64,000 bases of DNA. It comes from Pseudomonas poae (lineage in GTDB: Bacteria; Pseudomonadota; Gammaproteobacteria; Pseudomonadales; Pseudomonadaceae). Where the stretch lies: contig CP034537.1 in assembly GCA_004000515.1 (NCBI GenBank), forward strand, positions 3,734,001 through 3,798,000. Reading direction: 5' to 3'. Positions 30,861 through 40,446 of this stretch are shown piece after piece. The notes below the pieces were generated by a model. That model had not been told where the DNA came from. It saw nothing but the letters and a program-made list of their open reading frames with translations, and ran no database searches. Position numbers and translations under genes: made by a program. The first letter of the stretch is position 1, and every line of letters begins with the position of its first letter.

Positions 30861-30883
30861 AAAGCGCTTTGTTAGCGCTAACA
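30861..30883. promoter_or_regulatory. LacI-type operator: two adjoining perfect palindromes
   Basis: TGTTAGCGCTAACA (30870-30883) is a perfect 14-base palindrome of the LacI/GntR-gluconate kind with the central CG step. It shares one base with AAAGCGCTTT (30861-30870), another perfect palindrome with the same GCGC core. The pair lies 87 bases before the LacI-type gene and 99 bases before the divergent TonB receptor, so it probably controls both. Confidence 0.75.
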
Positions 30884-30969
30884 TCGGCATTATTGGTGGG
30901 TCTGATTTAGAACGTCAAATACTGAAAAATTAGTCCTATATTCCTTTTTGTTGTTAACAGGATTTCCCC

Positions 30970-32018
30970 GTGAGCGAAGACAAACCGCGCAAACGTCGTG
31001 GCGCCGGGCGCGTGACCCTCAACACCGTGGCGCGTCAGGCCGGGGTCTCGGCGATTACGGTGTCGCGTTATTTCAACCAGCCGGAGCAGGTCTCGCCCGA
31101 GCGTCGCGAACGCATCGCCGAGGTAGTGGCCGAGTTGGGTTACGTGCCCAACCTGGTGGCGGGTGGGCTGGCCTCGGCGCGTGGACGCATCGTGGCGATG
31201 GTGATCCCGAACATCTCCGGGCCGATCTTTGCCAATACCATCCAGGGTTTCAGCGACACCCTCAGTCGCCATGGTTATCAGTTGTTGTTGGCATCGAGTT
31301 ACTTCAGTGCCGAGCAGGAAGAGAGCGCGGTGCGCGCGTTCCTCGGCTGGTCGCCGGCAGCGCTGGTGCTGACCAGCCGCTTTCACAGTGCGGGCACCGA
31401 AAAGATGATCGCCGACGCCGATATCCCGGTGGTGGAAACCTGGGACTACGTGCCTGAACGCGAGCCGTTGCAGATCGGTTTCTCCCACTACGAAGTGGGC
31501 GTCAGCGCCGCGCGCTACCTGCATGGCCAGGGCTATCGGCGCATTGCCTTCGTGCAGAACAGCGCCGCCGGCGACTTTAGCGCGATGGAACGCGGGGAGG
31601 GGTTTGCTGCCACGCTGACCGAGTTGGTGTGCAACCCTGGGCCTTCGCCCCGGACGCCGACCGTGCACCGTTCGAAGCCGGCAAGCAGGCAATGGAGGCG
31701 CTGATGAGCCACGCCACACCGCCCGACGCGATCTTCTTCGCCAACGACAACCTGGCCGCCGGCCTGTTGGCCGGGCAGCGTGCCGGCTTGAAGATTCCAC
31801 AGGACTGCGCAGTACTCGGTTTTGGCGATTATCCCTTCGCTGAAATGCTGCTGCCGAGTCTCAGCACCATCAAGCCGCCAGCGTTGGAGATCGGCGTGCT
31901 GGCGGCCACCCGTGTGCTGGAAAGCCTGGGCGTGCTGCCGGTTGAGGATGAAGTCCAACGGTTGAACCTGTTGGACTGTCGCCTGATCGAACGGGAAAGC
32001 TCAAGGATTTCTCCATGA
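30970..32018 (+). CDS. LacI-family transcriptional regulator (one frameshift)
   Basis: 349 residues after repair. The N-terminal LacI helix-turn-helix TLNTVARQAGVSAITVSRYF and hinge YVPNLVAGGLASARG are followed by a periplasmic-binding-protein-like ligand domain (VAMVIPNISGPIFANTIQGF, IFFANDNLAAGLLAGQ). The frame breaks at GG 31626-31627, where a third G gives LTELGVQPWAFAPDADR. GTG 30970 is the likely start. Its final ATGA overlaps the TetR gene, so the two regulators are cotranscribed. The palindromes at 30861-30883 are its likely sites, controlling the divergent TonB-LLM-SsuA operon. Confidence 0.87.
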
Positions 32019-32627
32019 CCGAACCCACCCCCAAGACTCGTCGCGCACCCAAGGGTGAAAAACGCCGCGAAGAGCTGCTCGACGCGGCCTTGCAGGTATT
32101 TTCCTGGAAGGCTATGGCGGCGCCTCCATGGCCCAGGTGGCGGCGATTGTCGGCATATCCGTGGCGGGTTTACTGCATCACTTTCCGAGCAAGATCTCGT
32201 TGTTGATGGGGGTGTTGCAGCGTCGGGATGAGGTCAATCAACGGATTGCCGATGAAGTGCGCGCGGAAAAGTCCTTGAATGGCTTGCTTGGCAGCCTGCG
32301 GGCGATCAATCGCTCGAACGCCACGGCGCCTGGGGTGGTGCGGGCGTTTACCATCTTGAATGCCGAGAGTTTGTTGGACACGCACCCGGCGTGGGGCTGG
32401 TTCCAGGCGCGGTATGCGGCGATTCATCAGCGGATGCAGGGGCAGTTTGCTGAACTGGTGGCGATGGGGGAGGTGCGGGGGATGTGGATCTTGCGGGGTT
32501 GGTGGAGGAGATTCTGGCGATGATGGATGGGTTGCAGATTCAGTGGTTGCGGTTTCCTGAGCAGGTGGATTTGGTGGGGCGGTTTGATACGTATATTGCT
32601 CGGGTTGAGGCGGCTATCAGACCCTGA
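32015..32627 (+). CDS. TetR-family transcriptional regulator (two frameshifts)
   Basis: 204 residues after repair. The N-terminal helix-turn-helix reads KRREELLDAALQVF then, after restoring one C at 32103-32104, SLEGYGGASMAQVAAIVGIS and GLLHHFPSK, as in TetR/AcrR proteins. A second gap in the G5 run 32477-32481 is repaired by one G, giving EVRGDVDLAGLVEEILAMM and a stop at 32625-32627. The ligand domain is unremarkable. The gene overlaps the LacI-type gene by four bases. The last third is unusually rich in G-ending codons. A composite repeat begins 26 bases after its stop. Confidence 0.8.
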
Positions 32628-32977
32628 TGCCTACTGAGTGTCTGTGGGTGTACTTATCCGTTGCTGCGGTAACGGCCACTTAGGGTTCCGCTCTTACAGC
32701 GGGTCACTTTTGGAAGAGCGCCAAAAGTAACCAAAAGCGCTTCGCCCCAACACTCGGCACCTCGCTTATGCTCGGTGTGCCCTCACTCCGGCTTTGGAGC
32801 GTGGGCCGCCGCGATGGGCCATCCTGGCCCAGCGCGGCTAACCCGGCGTCCTGCCGGGTTACCCACGCTCCAAAGCCTGCGTTCGGCCAGCGTGTTTGAC
32901 GGGGCGCTTCTAGATCAAAAGCAAGAGCGCGGCGGCCTTAGAGCCGACCGGTTTTTTGTGCCGATCGCGGTTCAAAC

Positions 32978-33063
32978 TGGGGAGCTGGCTTGCCTGCGAT
33001 GCAGGCAACTCGGTACATCAGGTATACCCAGTTGATGCCATCGCAGGCAAGCCAGCTCCCACA
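32978..33063. repeat. REPIN type A inside composite copy 1
   Basis: The left arm GGGGAGCTGGCTTGCCTGCG and the right arm CGCAGGCAAGCCAGCTCCCA form inverted copies around a spacer with GCAACTCGGTACATCAGG. The core differs from type B at AGCTGGCTTGCCTG versus AGCGGGCTTGCTCG. Confidence 0.88.
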
Positions 33064-33104
33064 GAAAAGCAGGTTTCACAGGGTAGGGAAGCCGGACACG
33101 GTCA

Positions 33105-33194
33105 TGTGGGAGCGGGCTTGCTCGCGAATGCGGTGGATCAGCCAATGAATTTGTTGACTGACACACCGCATTCGCGAGCAAGCCCGCTCCCACA
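33105..33194. repeat. REPIN type B inside composite copy 1
   Basis: TGTGGGAGCGGGCTTGCTCG and its inverted copy form near-perfect arms; inner GCGGTGGATCAG and CTGACACACCGC extend the pairing. It is the same type as 22341-22430 and 58472-58561. Confidence 0.9.
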
Positions 33195-33540
33195 TTTGGA
33201 TCTCCATGTATCAGGCAGACAGCGGTCTGCTCTGGCTTTTGATCTGGCTTTTGATCTTGATCTTAGGCGCCCCGTTAAACCACGCTGGCCGAACGCAGGC
33301 TTGAATCCGTGGGTAACCCGGCAGGACGCCGGTTAGCCGCGCTGGGCCAGGGATGGCCCATCGCGGCGGCCCACGGATTCAAGCCGGAGTGAGGGCATGC
33401 CGAGCCTAGGCGAGGCACCGAGTGGTGGGGCGAAGCGTTTTGCTTACTTTTGCGCTCTTCAAAAGTGAGCCGCTGTAAGAGCGGAACCAATATCAGCCGT
33501 TACCTAAACAACGGATATGCCCCCGCCCCTCGCTTACCCC

Positions 33541-36286
33541 CTATTTCCCACCAGCACTACCCTGACTACCGTCATACCCATCCCCCTCACTGGTATCGCC
33601 GCTATCATCCTGCCCCTGATGCAACACCCCACCCGTCTTCACCTGCGGCAACTCCCGCAACGTCGAATTCAACGCCGAGCGCGGCAGCGGATTACTGGTG
33701 GTAGTCGACAGCTCCTGACGGAACGGGTTAACCAGCTTGGCATTCAGACGAATATCCTGAGACGAAGCCCCCACCGACAGATTGAAGCTGTCCGCATCCA
33801 CCACCCACTGCTTGCTCTTCACATCGTAGTAAGCCAGCGAGCGGTCGTTGAGTTCGATGGTCACACGCTTGCTCTCACCCGGCTTCAAGAACACCTTCTT
33901 GTAGCCCTTGAGCTCCTTGAGCGCCCGCTCCACTTTCGGATGATTCTGCCCCACATACAACTCGGCCACTTCCGCACCCGCCACCTTGCCGGTGTTGGTC
34001 AGGTCGAACGACACCTTGATCGGCGCACCCGCCACCGCGACCCCAGGGGTCACGCTGATATTGCTGTAGCCAAAGGTGGTGTACGACAAACCATAACCGA
34101 ATGGGTACAGCGGCTTGATGCCCTTCTTCTCATACCCGCGATAGCCCAGGAACAGATCGTCCTTGTAGCTCATCGTGTCCAGGGTTTCCTGGTTGTCGAA
34201 TTTGGGGAAAGTCGCATAGATCGGGTTGTCTTCGATGTTGCGCTCGATGCTGATCGGCAGCTTGGCCGACGGGTTGACCTTGCCCAGCAAGATCTCCGCC
34301 AGCGCCTGCCCACCGTTCTGCCCAGGGTAGAACGCATGCAGCGCCGCCGGTACCTGGTCGATCCAATCGCTCATCTTCAAGCCGGTGCCGCCGTGCAAGG
34401 TGACCACGGTGTGTGGGTTGACCTTGGCGATGCTCTGGATCAGTTGGCTCTGGAACTCCGGCAAATCGAAGCTGTGATCGAAGCCTTCGCCTTCGTATTC
34501 GTTGCTATTACCGGCGGCCACCAGCACCGCGTCGTACTGCGCCAGATCCTTGGGCGCCACCAGCGAGGCCCAGCTCATCTGCACGCCTACCAGGCCGCCC
34601 ATGGTCGAGAGGTAGCCGTTGCGGCGCGAGTATTCAAGCTTGATGTCCACCGCCTTGCCGGCCTGCAGGTTGACCTTGGCGAACACCGGTATGGTCGGCG
34701 GGATGCTGTTGTTCGGCAGTGGCTTGCCGTCGCCGTTGTCGAGGATTTTCTTGCCGTCGACGTACAGGCGCACGGCCCCGTCGGCGCGGATCTTGAACAC
34801 CTGCTCGCCGCTGACCGTCGGGGTGACCTGGCCGCTGTAGCGAATCGAAGTGGCCGCAGTGTCGCCGTTGACCGGCAGGCTGTCGGTGGACCAGTCCAGG
34901 TCGACATGGCTGTCGGTACGGCTGGCAGCGGCGTCACCGGACCAGTTGGTGTTGCTGAAGAACTCGGTCTTCAAGCCCTTGGCACTGTTGCCGGCGCTGT
35001 CGGTGTGGGTCCATACCGAGGCGCTCGGGTCCAGGGACAGGCCGTCGATAAACTCGACCTTGGCCCCTGGCGCCAGTTGCTGCAGCCCACTCAGTTCGCT
35101 GATGTAGTTGGCTGCCATCACGTTGGCGCTGCCGAACCCGGTGGGTGGCGCGTACTTGGCGAGGTTGCCGACCACGGCGATGCGCTTGGCTTTCTTGGCA
35201 TCCAGTGGCAGCAGGTTGTCCTGGTTTTTCAGCAGCACGATGCCTTCACGGGCGGCATTCAGTGCCACGCGGTTGCTGGTGGCGCTGTTCATGTTGTGGT
35301 TGGTCAGCGGTGCCTTGCTGTCGAACTTGAACAGGTAGATCTGCTTGAGGATGCGCCGCACCTTGTCATCCAGGGTCGCGCCGCTCAGCTCGCCACTGTC
35401 CAGGTACGGCTTGAGCACCGTGCTGTTCATCTGGTAGCCCATCATGTCCAGGTCGGTGCCGGCCTGGGCGGCGGGCAAACCGTTGACCACCGCGTTGTAG
35501 TCGCTCTGCACGAAGCCTGCGTAGCCCCATTCGGTTTTCAGGATCTCGTGGATCAGGTGCGAGTTCTCGCAGGCGAATTCACCGTTCACCTTCTGGAACG
35601 CACACATCATCATCGCCACCTTGCTGTTCTTAGAGGCGGACTCGAATGGCGGCAGGGTCATCTCGCGCAGCACGCGTTCACTGATGGTTTCGTCGAGGTG
35701 GAAGCGGTTGCTTTCCTGGTCATTGGCCGCGTAGTGCTTGGCGTTGGCCCACACCCCGCGCGATTGAATGCCGTTGATCAACGCCGGCCCCAGGCTGGCG
35801 CCGAGGAACGGGTCTTCACCGGACAGGTATTCGAACGCCCGTCCGCTGTAGGGCATGCGATAGAGGTTCACGCCGGGGCCGGTGACGAACTGGTAGCCGC
35901 CGCTGGCAGTGTCGTAGCCCAGCGCGCGGCCGACGTCGATGGCGCGGCGCGGGTTCCAGCTGGCCGCCACGTTCGGGCCGGACGGGTACACCACGCCTTG
36001 GTCGTTGCCTTCACTGGTGTAGCGCACGCCCACGCCGCCGTCGGCGCCGTGAATCTGCGGGATGCCGTACTGGCTCAGCGGCTTCACGTCCCAACCACCG
36101 ATACCGCCGATATAGGCGAGCTTCTCTTCCTGGGTCATCTTCGCCAGGGTCTTGTCCGCCGCCTTTTCTGCGCGGCTCACCATGCCTTCATCCAGGGCCG
36201 GGCTGGTCGCCGCGTGTGCATGGGATACGGCCAGCGCCAGCAGGGCAAAAAGCCGACTGGGCACCGATCATCTTGCGTTTATTCAT
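33541..36286 (-). CDS. Secreted GH3 beta-glucosidase with PA14 insert (one frameshift at signal peptide)
   Basis: 914 residues after repair. Glycoside hydrolase family 3, expected to release glucose or similar sugars from beta-linked oligosaccharides. ATG 36286 has GGAGAG upstream; the A5 run 36247-36251 has one base too many, and removing it fuses MNKRKMIGAQSAF to the signal core ALLALAVSHAHAA. Domains: GH3 N-terminal barrel (HGADGGVGVRY, GPGVNLYRMPYSGRAFEYLS, AKHYAANDQE, with nucleophile Asp in GFVQSDYNAV), GH3 C domain interrupted by a PA14 module (TEFFSNTNWSG to LYVDGKKILDNGDG), and a fibronectin III-like end (AGAEVAELYVGQ). A Gly/Asp/Ser-rich tail of about 45 residues follows. It is convergent with the regulators and divergent from the type II secretion cluster. 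Confidence 0.92.
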
Positions 36287-36783
36287 GGGTCTCTCCAACA
36301 ACTGTTTATTAAACATGACGCGCTAACAAGTGCGCGTTCGTCACTTTTCTGCAGGCAATAGTTGGCCTTTGTCGCAATTTTTGGCCGATGGCTAATTGCA
36401 ATTACTTGGCGAATTTCGCTGTTTTATTAGTGTAAAAATTGTATGTCTTGTTGTTGTAAGTAATGTCTATGCGATATCACGCGATGGCGTTTTGAATCGC
36501 AAAAGGCCAATAATTAAGGCAATTCTTGCGGTTATAAGTCAAACAAAAGCTATTTTTTGCGTTAAATAAGAAATATTTCATTACGATTCTGAACTAAGGC
36601 TAAACCTACCAGTCGATTGGTTTAACAAAATTCGTGGCGGCATGGCGAACTAGTGGCTTTGCTCGATAGTTCTAAATGGCCATGTTTTATACACGCTGTC
36701 ATACACAACGCTTTGGTGTAGGGTCTTGACCGAATTCAAGGCGCCACTTGAGCAATCTGCTGTTTTTGATCTGGAGAAAGTTG
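36287..36783. other. AT-rich intergenic region upstream of GH3 and small secreted protein genes
   Basis: About 500 bases with clearly lower GC than the neighbours and no credible gene in any frame. It must hold the divergent promoters of the GH3 gene and of the 36784 gene. A half-site GCGCTAACA near 36320 resembles half of the LacI-type palindrome at 30870, but no full palindrome is present. Confidence 0.55.
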
Positions 36784-37002
36784 ATGAAGATTTCCCTGTT
36801 GGGTGCCGGTGTTGTCCTGGGCGTTGCACTGAGTGGTGCGGCACTGGCTGCTGAGTCCACCGACGCCGATGCCAAGTCCGGCGCTGCCGATTCCACGGTG
36901 ATTACCCAGGCTCACGACGCCAAGGCGGTGAAAAAGCAGAAGGCTGAAACCACTAAGGGTGGGCGGCCGTTGCAGGATAGCCAGGCCAAGACGCCGAACT
37001 AA
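36784..37002 (+). CDS. Small secreted or periplasmic protein, unknown function
   Basis: 72 residues with GGAGAAAG before ATG 36784. A signal peptide (MKISLLGAGVVLGVALSGAA, cleaved near ALAAES) is followed by a short hydrophilic, Ala/Asp/Lys-rich chain (DADAKSGAADSTVITQAHDA, then KKQKAETTKGGRPLQDSQ) with no cysteines. I do not recognise a family. It lies 80 bases before the type II secretion operon, separated by a REP hairpin, so a link with secretion is only positional. Confidence 0.7.
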   Translation: MKISLLGAGVVLGVALSGAALAAESTDADAKSGAADSTVITQAHDAKAVKKQKAETTKGGRPLQDSQAKTPN

Positions 37003-37022
37003 AGGCCAGCACACAACCCCCT

Positions 37023-37050
37023 TGTGGGAGCGAGCAAGCCCGCTCCCACA
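37023..37050. repeat. Short REP hairpin
   Basis: TGTGGGAGCG and CGCTCCCACA form a perfect 10-base stem around AGCAAGCC. It looks like a collapsed type B REP with most of both arms lost. It sits after the small secreted protein gene and may end its transcript. Confidence 0.75.
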
Positions 37051-37082
37051 GGAGGCTTTCATTGCTCTTCAGATAGCTGCTC

Positions 37083-38801
37083 ATGACACCTCTCAACGCC
37101 TCCCAGATGCACATCCCCGACACCGAACAGGTGTGCGCCTGGTTGATGCAGCAAGCCGGCTTGAAAACCGTCGACCTGGAGCGCGCCCGGCGCTTGTCCC
37201 AGGAGTCCGACGACACCGAACTGCTCGGCCTGCTTACGCGCCTGGGGCTGGTCTCCGAGGTCGAGCTGGCGCGGGCCTGGGCCGGTTTACTCGGTGCGCC
37301 ACTGCTGCTTGCCGACGCCGCGCCGCCGCTGCTGGACCCGTTGCCGCCGCTGACCGAACGCTTCATGCGCCACTACCAGGTGGTGCCGGTGGGCTGGAGC
37401 CACGGCGGCCTGCGCGTGCTGGCGGCCAACCCATCGCAGCTGTATCCGTTCCAGGCCGTGGCTTACGCCTGCGGTGTACCGGTGTGGTTGGCGATCGGCC
37501 CGCGCAATGAAGTCGACACACTGATCGAGCGCTACTACGGCCAGGGCCGCTCGGCGATGGGCACGTTGATCGAAAACCTCGACGAGCAAGGCGGCGCGCT
37601 GGAAGACATCGAACACCTCAAGGACATGGCCTCCGAGGCGCCGGTGATCCGCCTGGTCAACCTGATCCTGCAGCGCGCGGTGGAACATCGCGCCTCGGAC
37701 ATCCATATCGAACCCTTCGAAAGCCAGCTCAAGGTGCGCTACCGCATCGACGGCGTGCTGCACGAAGCCGAAGCGCCGCCGTCCAGTTCCTCGGCAGCGG
37801 TGATTTCGCGGGTGAAGATCATGGCGCGGCTCGACATCGCCGAGCGGCGACTGCCCCAGGACGGGCGAATCATGTTGCGCATCCAGGGCAAGGAATTGGA
37901 CCTGCGGGTGTCCACAGTGCCCACCAGCTTCGGCGAGTCGGTGGTCATGCGCTTGCTCGACCGCCAGACCGTGAGCTTTGACTTCCAGAGCCTGGGTTTC
38001 GACGGCCAGCGGCTCGCGACCTTTCTTGAAGTGCTGGAACGGCCCCACGGCATCTTGCTGGTCACCGGGCCTACCGGCTCGGGCAAAACCACCACGCTCT
38101 ATACCGCGTTGTCGCGGCTCAACACCGCCGAGCGCAAGATCATCACCGTGGAAGACCCGGTGGAGTACCAGCTCGAAGGCATCAACCAGATCCAGGTCAA
38201 ACCCGCCATTGGCCTGGACTTCGCGGGCGCCTTGCGCTCCATCGTGCGCCAGGACCCGGACGTGATCATGATCGGCGAGATCCGCGACCTGGAAACCTGT
38301 CGCATCGCAATCCAGTCGTCGCTGACCGGCCACTTGGTGCTCTCGACACTGCACACCAACAGCGCCTCGGCGAGTATCACGCGGCTGCTGGACATGGGCG
38401 TGGAAAGCTACCTGATTGCCTCGACCGTCAACGGCATCCTGGCTCAGCGCCTGGTTCGGCGGTTGGACCCGACTACCCGCGAAGCCTTTGAAGCACCGCC
38501 CGAACTGATTGCCGAACACGGCCTCGATCGCTTCACTGACGAGCGTCCGATCAAACTCTACAGGCCGCGTGCCGACGCACCGGGCGGCGGCTATCACGGC
38601 CGCAGTGCAATCACCGAACTGCTGGTGATGAACGACGAGTTGCGCAGCCTGCTGATGCGCCAGGCCGACGCTGCCACCCTCGAACAAGCGGCCCGCCGTG
38701 GTGGCTTGCGCACCTTGCATGAAGAGGGCTTGCGCCAGGCGGTGGCCGGCGTGACCTCGCTGGAAGAAGTGCTGCGCGTCACCCGAGGCGATGGCACGTG
38801 A
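37083..38801 (+). CDS. gspE: Type II secretion ATPase GspE
   Basis: 572-residue cytoplasmic ATPase that drives pseudopilus assembly. N1/N2 domains (LLTRLGLVSEVELARAWAGL) are followed by the catalytic core: SDIHIEPFESQLKVRYRIDG (N2E), Walker A TGPTGSGKTTTLYTALS, Asp box ITVEDPVEYQLEGINQIQV, Walker B IVRQDPDVIMIGEIRDLET and His box TGHLVLSTLHTNSA. The zinc-binding tetracysteine segment usual near the C-terminus is absent: the region reads RRLDPTTREAFEAPPELI and LYRPRADAPGGGYHGR without cysteines. ATG 37083 has only a weak ribosome site and Met 9 is an alternative. The gspF start overlaps its stop (GTGA). Confidence 0.92.
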   Translation: MTPLNASQMHIPDTEQVCAWLMQQAGLKTVDLERARRLSQESDDTELLGLLTRLGLVSEVELARAWAGLLGAPLLLADAAPPLLDPLPPLTERFMRHYQVVPVGWSHGGLRVLAANPSQLYPFQAVAYACGVPVWLAIGPRNEVDTLIERYYGQGRSAMGTLIENLDEQGGALEDIEHLKDMASEAPVIRLVNLILQRAVEHRASDIHIEPFESQLKVRYRIDGVLHEAEAPPSSSSAAVISRVKIMARLDIAERRLPQDGRIMLRIQGKELDLRVSTVPTSFGESVVMRLLDRQTVSFDFQSLGFDGQRLATFLEVLERPHGILLVTGPTGSGKTTTLYTALSRLNTAERKIITVEDPVEYQLEGINQIQVKPAIGLDFAGALRSIVRQDPDVIMIGEIRDLETCRIAIQSSLTGHLVLSTLHTNSASASITRLLDMGVESYLIASTVNGILAQRLVRRLDPTTREAFEAPPELIAEHGLDRFTDERPIKLYRPRADAPGGGYHGRSAITELLVMNDELRSLLMRQADAATLEQAARRGGLRTLHEEGLRQAVAGVTSLEEVLRVTRGDGT

Positions 38802-40000
38802 GCCTGTTCAAATACCGCGCCCTGGACAGTCAGGGCGCGCCGCAAAATGGCACGCTCGAAGCCAAGGACCAGGCTGCCGCCGTCGCCGCCTTGCACAAGC
38901 GCGGCCTGCTGTTGTTGCAGATCGATCCTGCCGGCAGCCAGGGCTTGCGCAACGCTTTGGGCCGCGGCCAATTGAACGGTGCGGCACTGGTGAGTTTCAC
39001 CCAGCAACTGGCGACGTTGCTCGGCGCCGGCCAGCCACTGGAGCGCTCGTTGGGCATCCTGCTAAAACAGCCCGGCCAACCTCAAGTGCGCGCCTTGATC
39101 GAGCGCATCCGCGAACACGTCAAGGCCGGTAAGCCCCTGTCCAAAGCGTTGGAAGAAGAGGGCAGCCAGTTCTCGCCGTTGTACCTGAGCATGGTTCGCG
39201 CCGGTGAGGCCGGTGGTGCATTGGAAAATACCCTGCGCCAGCTCAGCGATTACCTGGAGCGCAGCCAATTATTAAGGGGCGAAGTGATCAATGCCCTGAT
39301 CTATCCGGCGTTTCTGGTGGTTGGCGTGTTGGGTTCGCTGGCGTTGTTGCTGGCGTATGTGGTGCCGCAGTTCGTGCCGATCTTCAAAGACCTTGGCGTG
39401 CCCATCCCGCTGATCACCGAAGTGATCCTCGGCCTTGGCCAGTTCCTCGGCGCCTACGGCCTGGCGGTGCTCGCCGGGTTGATCGTGACCGCCTGGGCCC
39501 TGGCCGCACGCCTGAGCAATCCCCAGCGCCGGGAGCGTTATGACCGCCGCGTACTCGGCATTCGCCTGATTGGTCCGCTGTTGCAGCGAGTAGAGGCTGC
39601 CCGTTTGGCGCGCACCCTCGGCACGTTGCTGAGCAATGGCGTGGCCTTGCTGCAAGCGTTGGTGATCGCCCGCCAGGTCTGCACCAACCGCGCCCTGCAA
39701 GCCCAGGTGGCCCAGGCCGCCGAGTCGGTCAAGGGCGGTGGCACCCTGGCGAGTGCATTTGGCAGTGAGCCACTGCTGCCGGACCTGGCCCTGCAAATGA
39801 TTGAAGTCGGCGAACAGGCCGGCGAACTCGACAGCATGCTGCTCAAGGTCGCCGACGTATTCGACGTCGAAGCCAAGCGCGGCATCGACCGCCTGCTCGC
39901 TGCCCTGGTGCCGTCCCTGACCGTGGTCATGGCGGTGCTGGTGGCGGTGATCATGCTGGCGATCATGCTGCCGCTGATGAGCCTGACCAGCAATATATGA
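38798..40000 (+). CDS. gspF: Type II secretion inner-membrane platform protein GspF
   Basis: 400 residues starting at GTG 38798, overlapping the gspE stop. Two cytoplasmic GspF domains (FTQQLATLLGAGQPLERSLG and RLARTLGTLLSNGVALLQAL) and three membrane segments (about residues 165-190, 215-240 and 370-395). MVRAGEAGGALENTLRQLSD and MIEVGEQAGELDSMLLKVAD are the paired signatures. It couples GspE to pseudopilin assembly. Its ATGA end overlaps an upstream alternative start of gspG. Confidence 0.93.
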   Translation: MSLFKYRALDSQGAPQNGTLEAKDQAAAVAALHKRGLLLLQIDPAGSQGLRNALGRGQLNGAALVSFTQQLATLLGAGQPLERSLGILLKQPGQPQVRALIERIREHVKAGKPLSKALEEEGSQFSPLYLSMVRAGEAGGALENTLRQLSDYLERSQLLRGEVINALIYPAFLVVGVLGSLALLLAYVVPQFVPIFKDLGVPIPLITEVILGLGQFLGAYGLAVLAGLIVTAWALAARLSNPQRRERYDRRVLGIRLIGPLLQRVEAARLARTLGTLLSNGVALLQALVIARQVCTNRALQAQVAQAAESVKGGGTLASAFGSEPLLPDLALQMIEVGEQAGELDSMLLKVADVFDVEAKRGIDRLLAALVPSLTVVMAVLVAVIMLAIMLPLMSLTSNI

Positions 40001-40020
40001 ACCCCCGAGGACTACTCCCC

Positions 40021-40437
40021 ATGCGCTCCAAACCTGCACGCCGCCAAGGCGGTTTCACCCTGTTGGAAATGCTCGCCGTGATCGTGCTGCTGGGCATCGT
40101 CGCGACCATCGTGGTACGCCAGGTCGGCGGCAACGTCGACAAGGGCAAATACGGCGCGGGCAAGGCGCAGCTGGCCAGCCTGTCGATGAAGATCGAAAGC
40201 TACGGCCTTGACGTTGGTTCGCCGCCCAAGGCCTTGCAACAACTGGTGGACAAGCCTGCCAACGCAGTCGGATGGGCGGGCCCGTATGCCAAGCCGTCGG
40301 ACCTCAAAGACCCGTTTGGCCACGCCTTCGGCTATCGCTTTCCGGGCGAGCATGGCGCCTTCGACCTGATCTTTTACGGCCAGGACGGCCAGCCCGGCGG
40401 CGAAGGCTACAGCGCCGACCTGGGCAACTGGGAATAA
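40021..40437 (+). CDS. gspG: Major pseudopilin GspG
   Basis: Major pseudopilin, 138 residues from ATG 40021; an in-frame ATG at 39997 overlaps gspF but would give an overlong leader. The prepilin motif RRQGGFTLLEMLAVIVLLGI has Gly at the cleavage site and Glu at mature position 5. The C-terminal half is typical of GspG (PPKALQQLVDKPANAVGWAG, LKDPFGHAFGYRFPGEHGAF, DLGNWE), with the calcium-site residues near the end. A prepilin peptidase is not encoded here and must act from elsewhere (PilD). Confidence 0.93.
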   Translation: MRSKPARRQGGFTLLEMLAVIVLLGIVATIVVRQVGGNVDKGKYGAGKAQLASLSMKIESYGLDVGSPPKALQQLVDKPANAVGWAGPYAKPSDLKDPFGHAFGYRFPGEHGAFDLIFYGQDGQPGGEGYSADLGNWE

Positions 40438-40446
40438 CCCGCGACC

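Larger units (their letters stand above)
32653..33518. repeat. Composite inverted-repeat element, copy 1 (866 bases)
   Basis: It begins at ACTTATCCGTT and ends AACGGATAT (33510-33518). Two long inverted arms of about 300 bases flank a centre with two REPINs: type A (32978-33063, AGCTGGCTTGCCTGCGA core) and type B (33105-33194). Each arm has its own hairpin: CTTTGGAGCGTGGG (32792-32805) with CCCACGCTCCAAAG (32862-32875) on the left, and CTTGAATCCGTGGG (33300-33313) with CCCACGGATTCAAG (33370-33383) on the right. One CTCTGG unit is present near 33230. It fills the gap between the convergent TetR and GH3 genes. No coding function or transposase is seen. Confidence 0.9.

Noticed and set aside
32978..33194. 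CRISPR array, suggested by evenly spaced similar segments
   Set aside because: The segments are inverted REP arms with conserved spacers, not direct repeats with unique spacers, and no cas genes are present.
32653..33518. Composite element as a transposon or integron remnant
   Set aside because: No transposase, recombinase or attachment core is present, and no obvious target duplication flanks the ends; I list it as a repeat only.
33517..36312. A 931-codon open frame on the plus strand opposite the GH3 gene
   Set aside because: It mirrors the GH3 gene in a GC-rich genome, has no recognisable motifs and composition typical of an antisense shadow; the GH3 frame explains the region.
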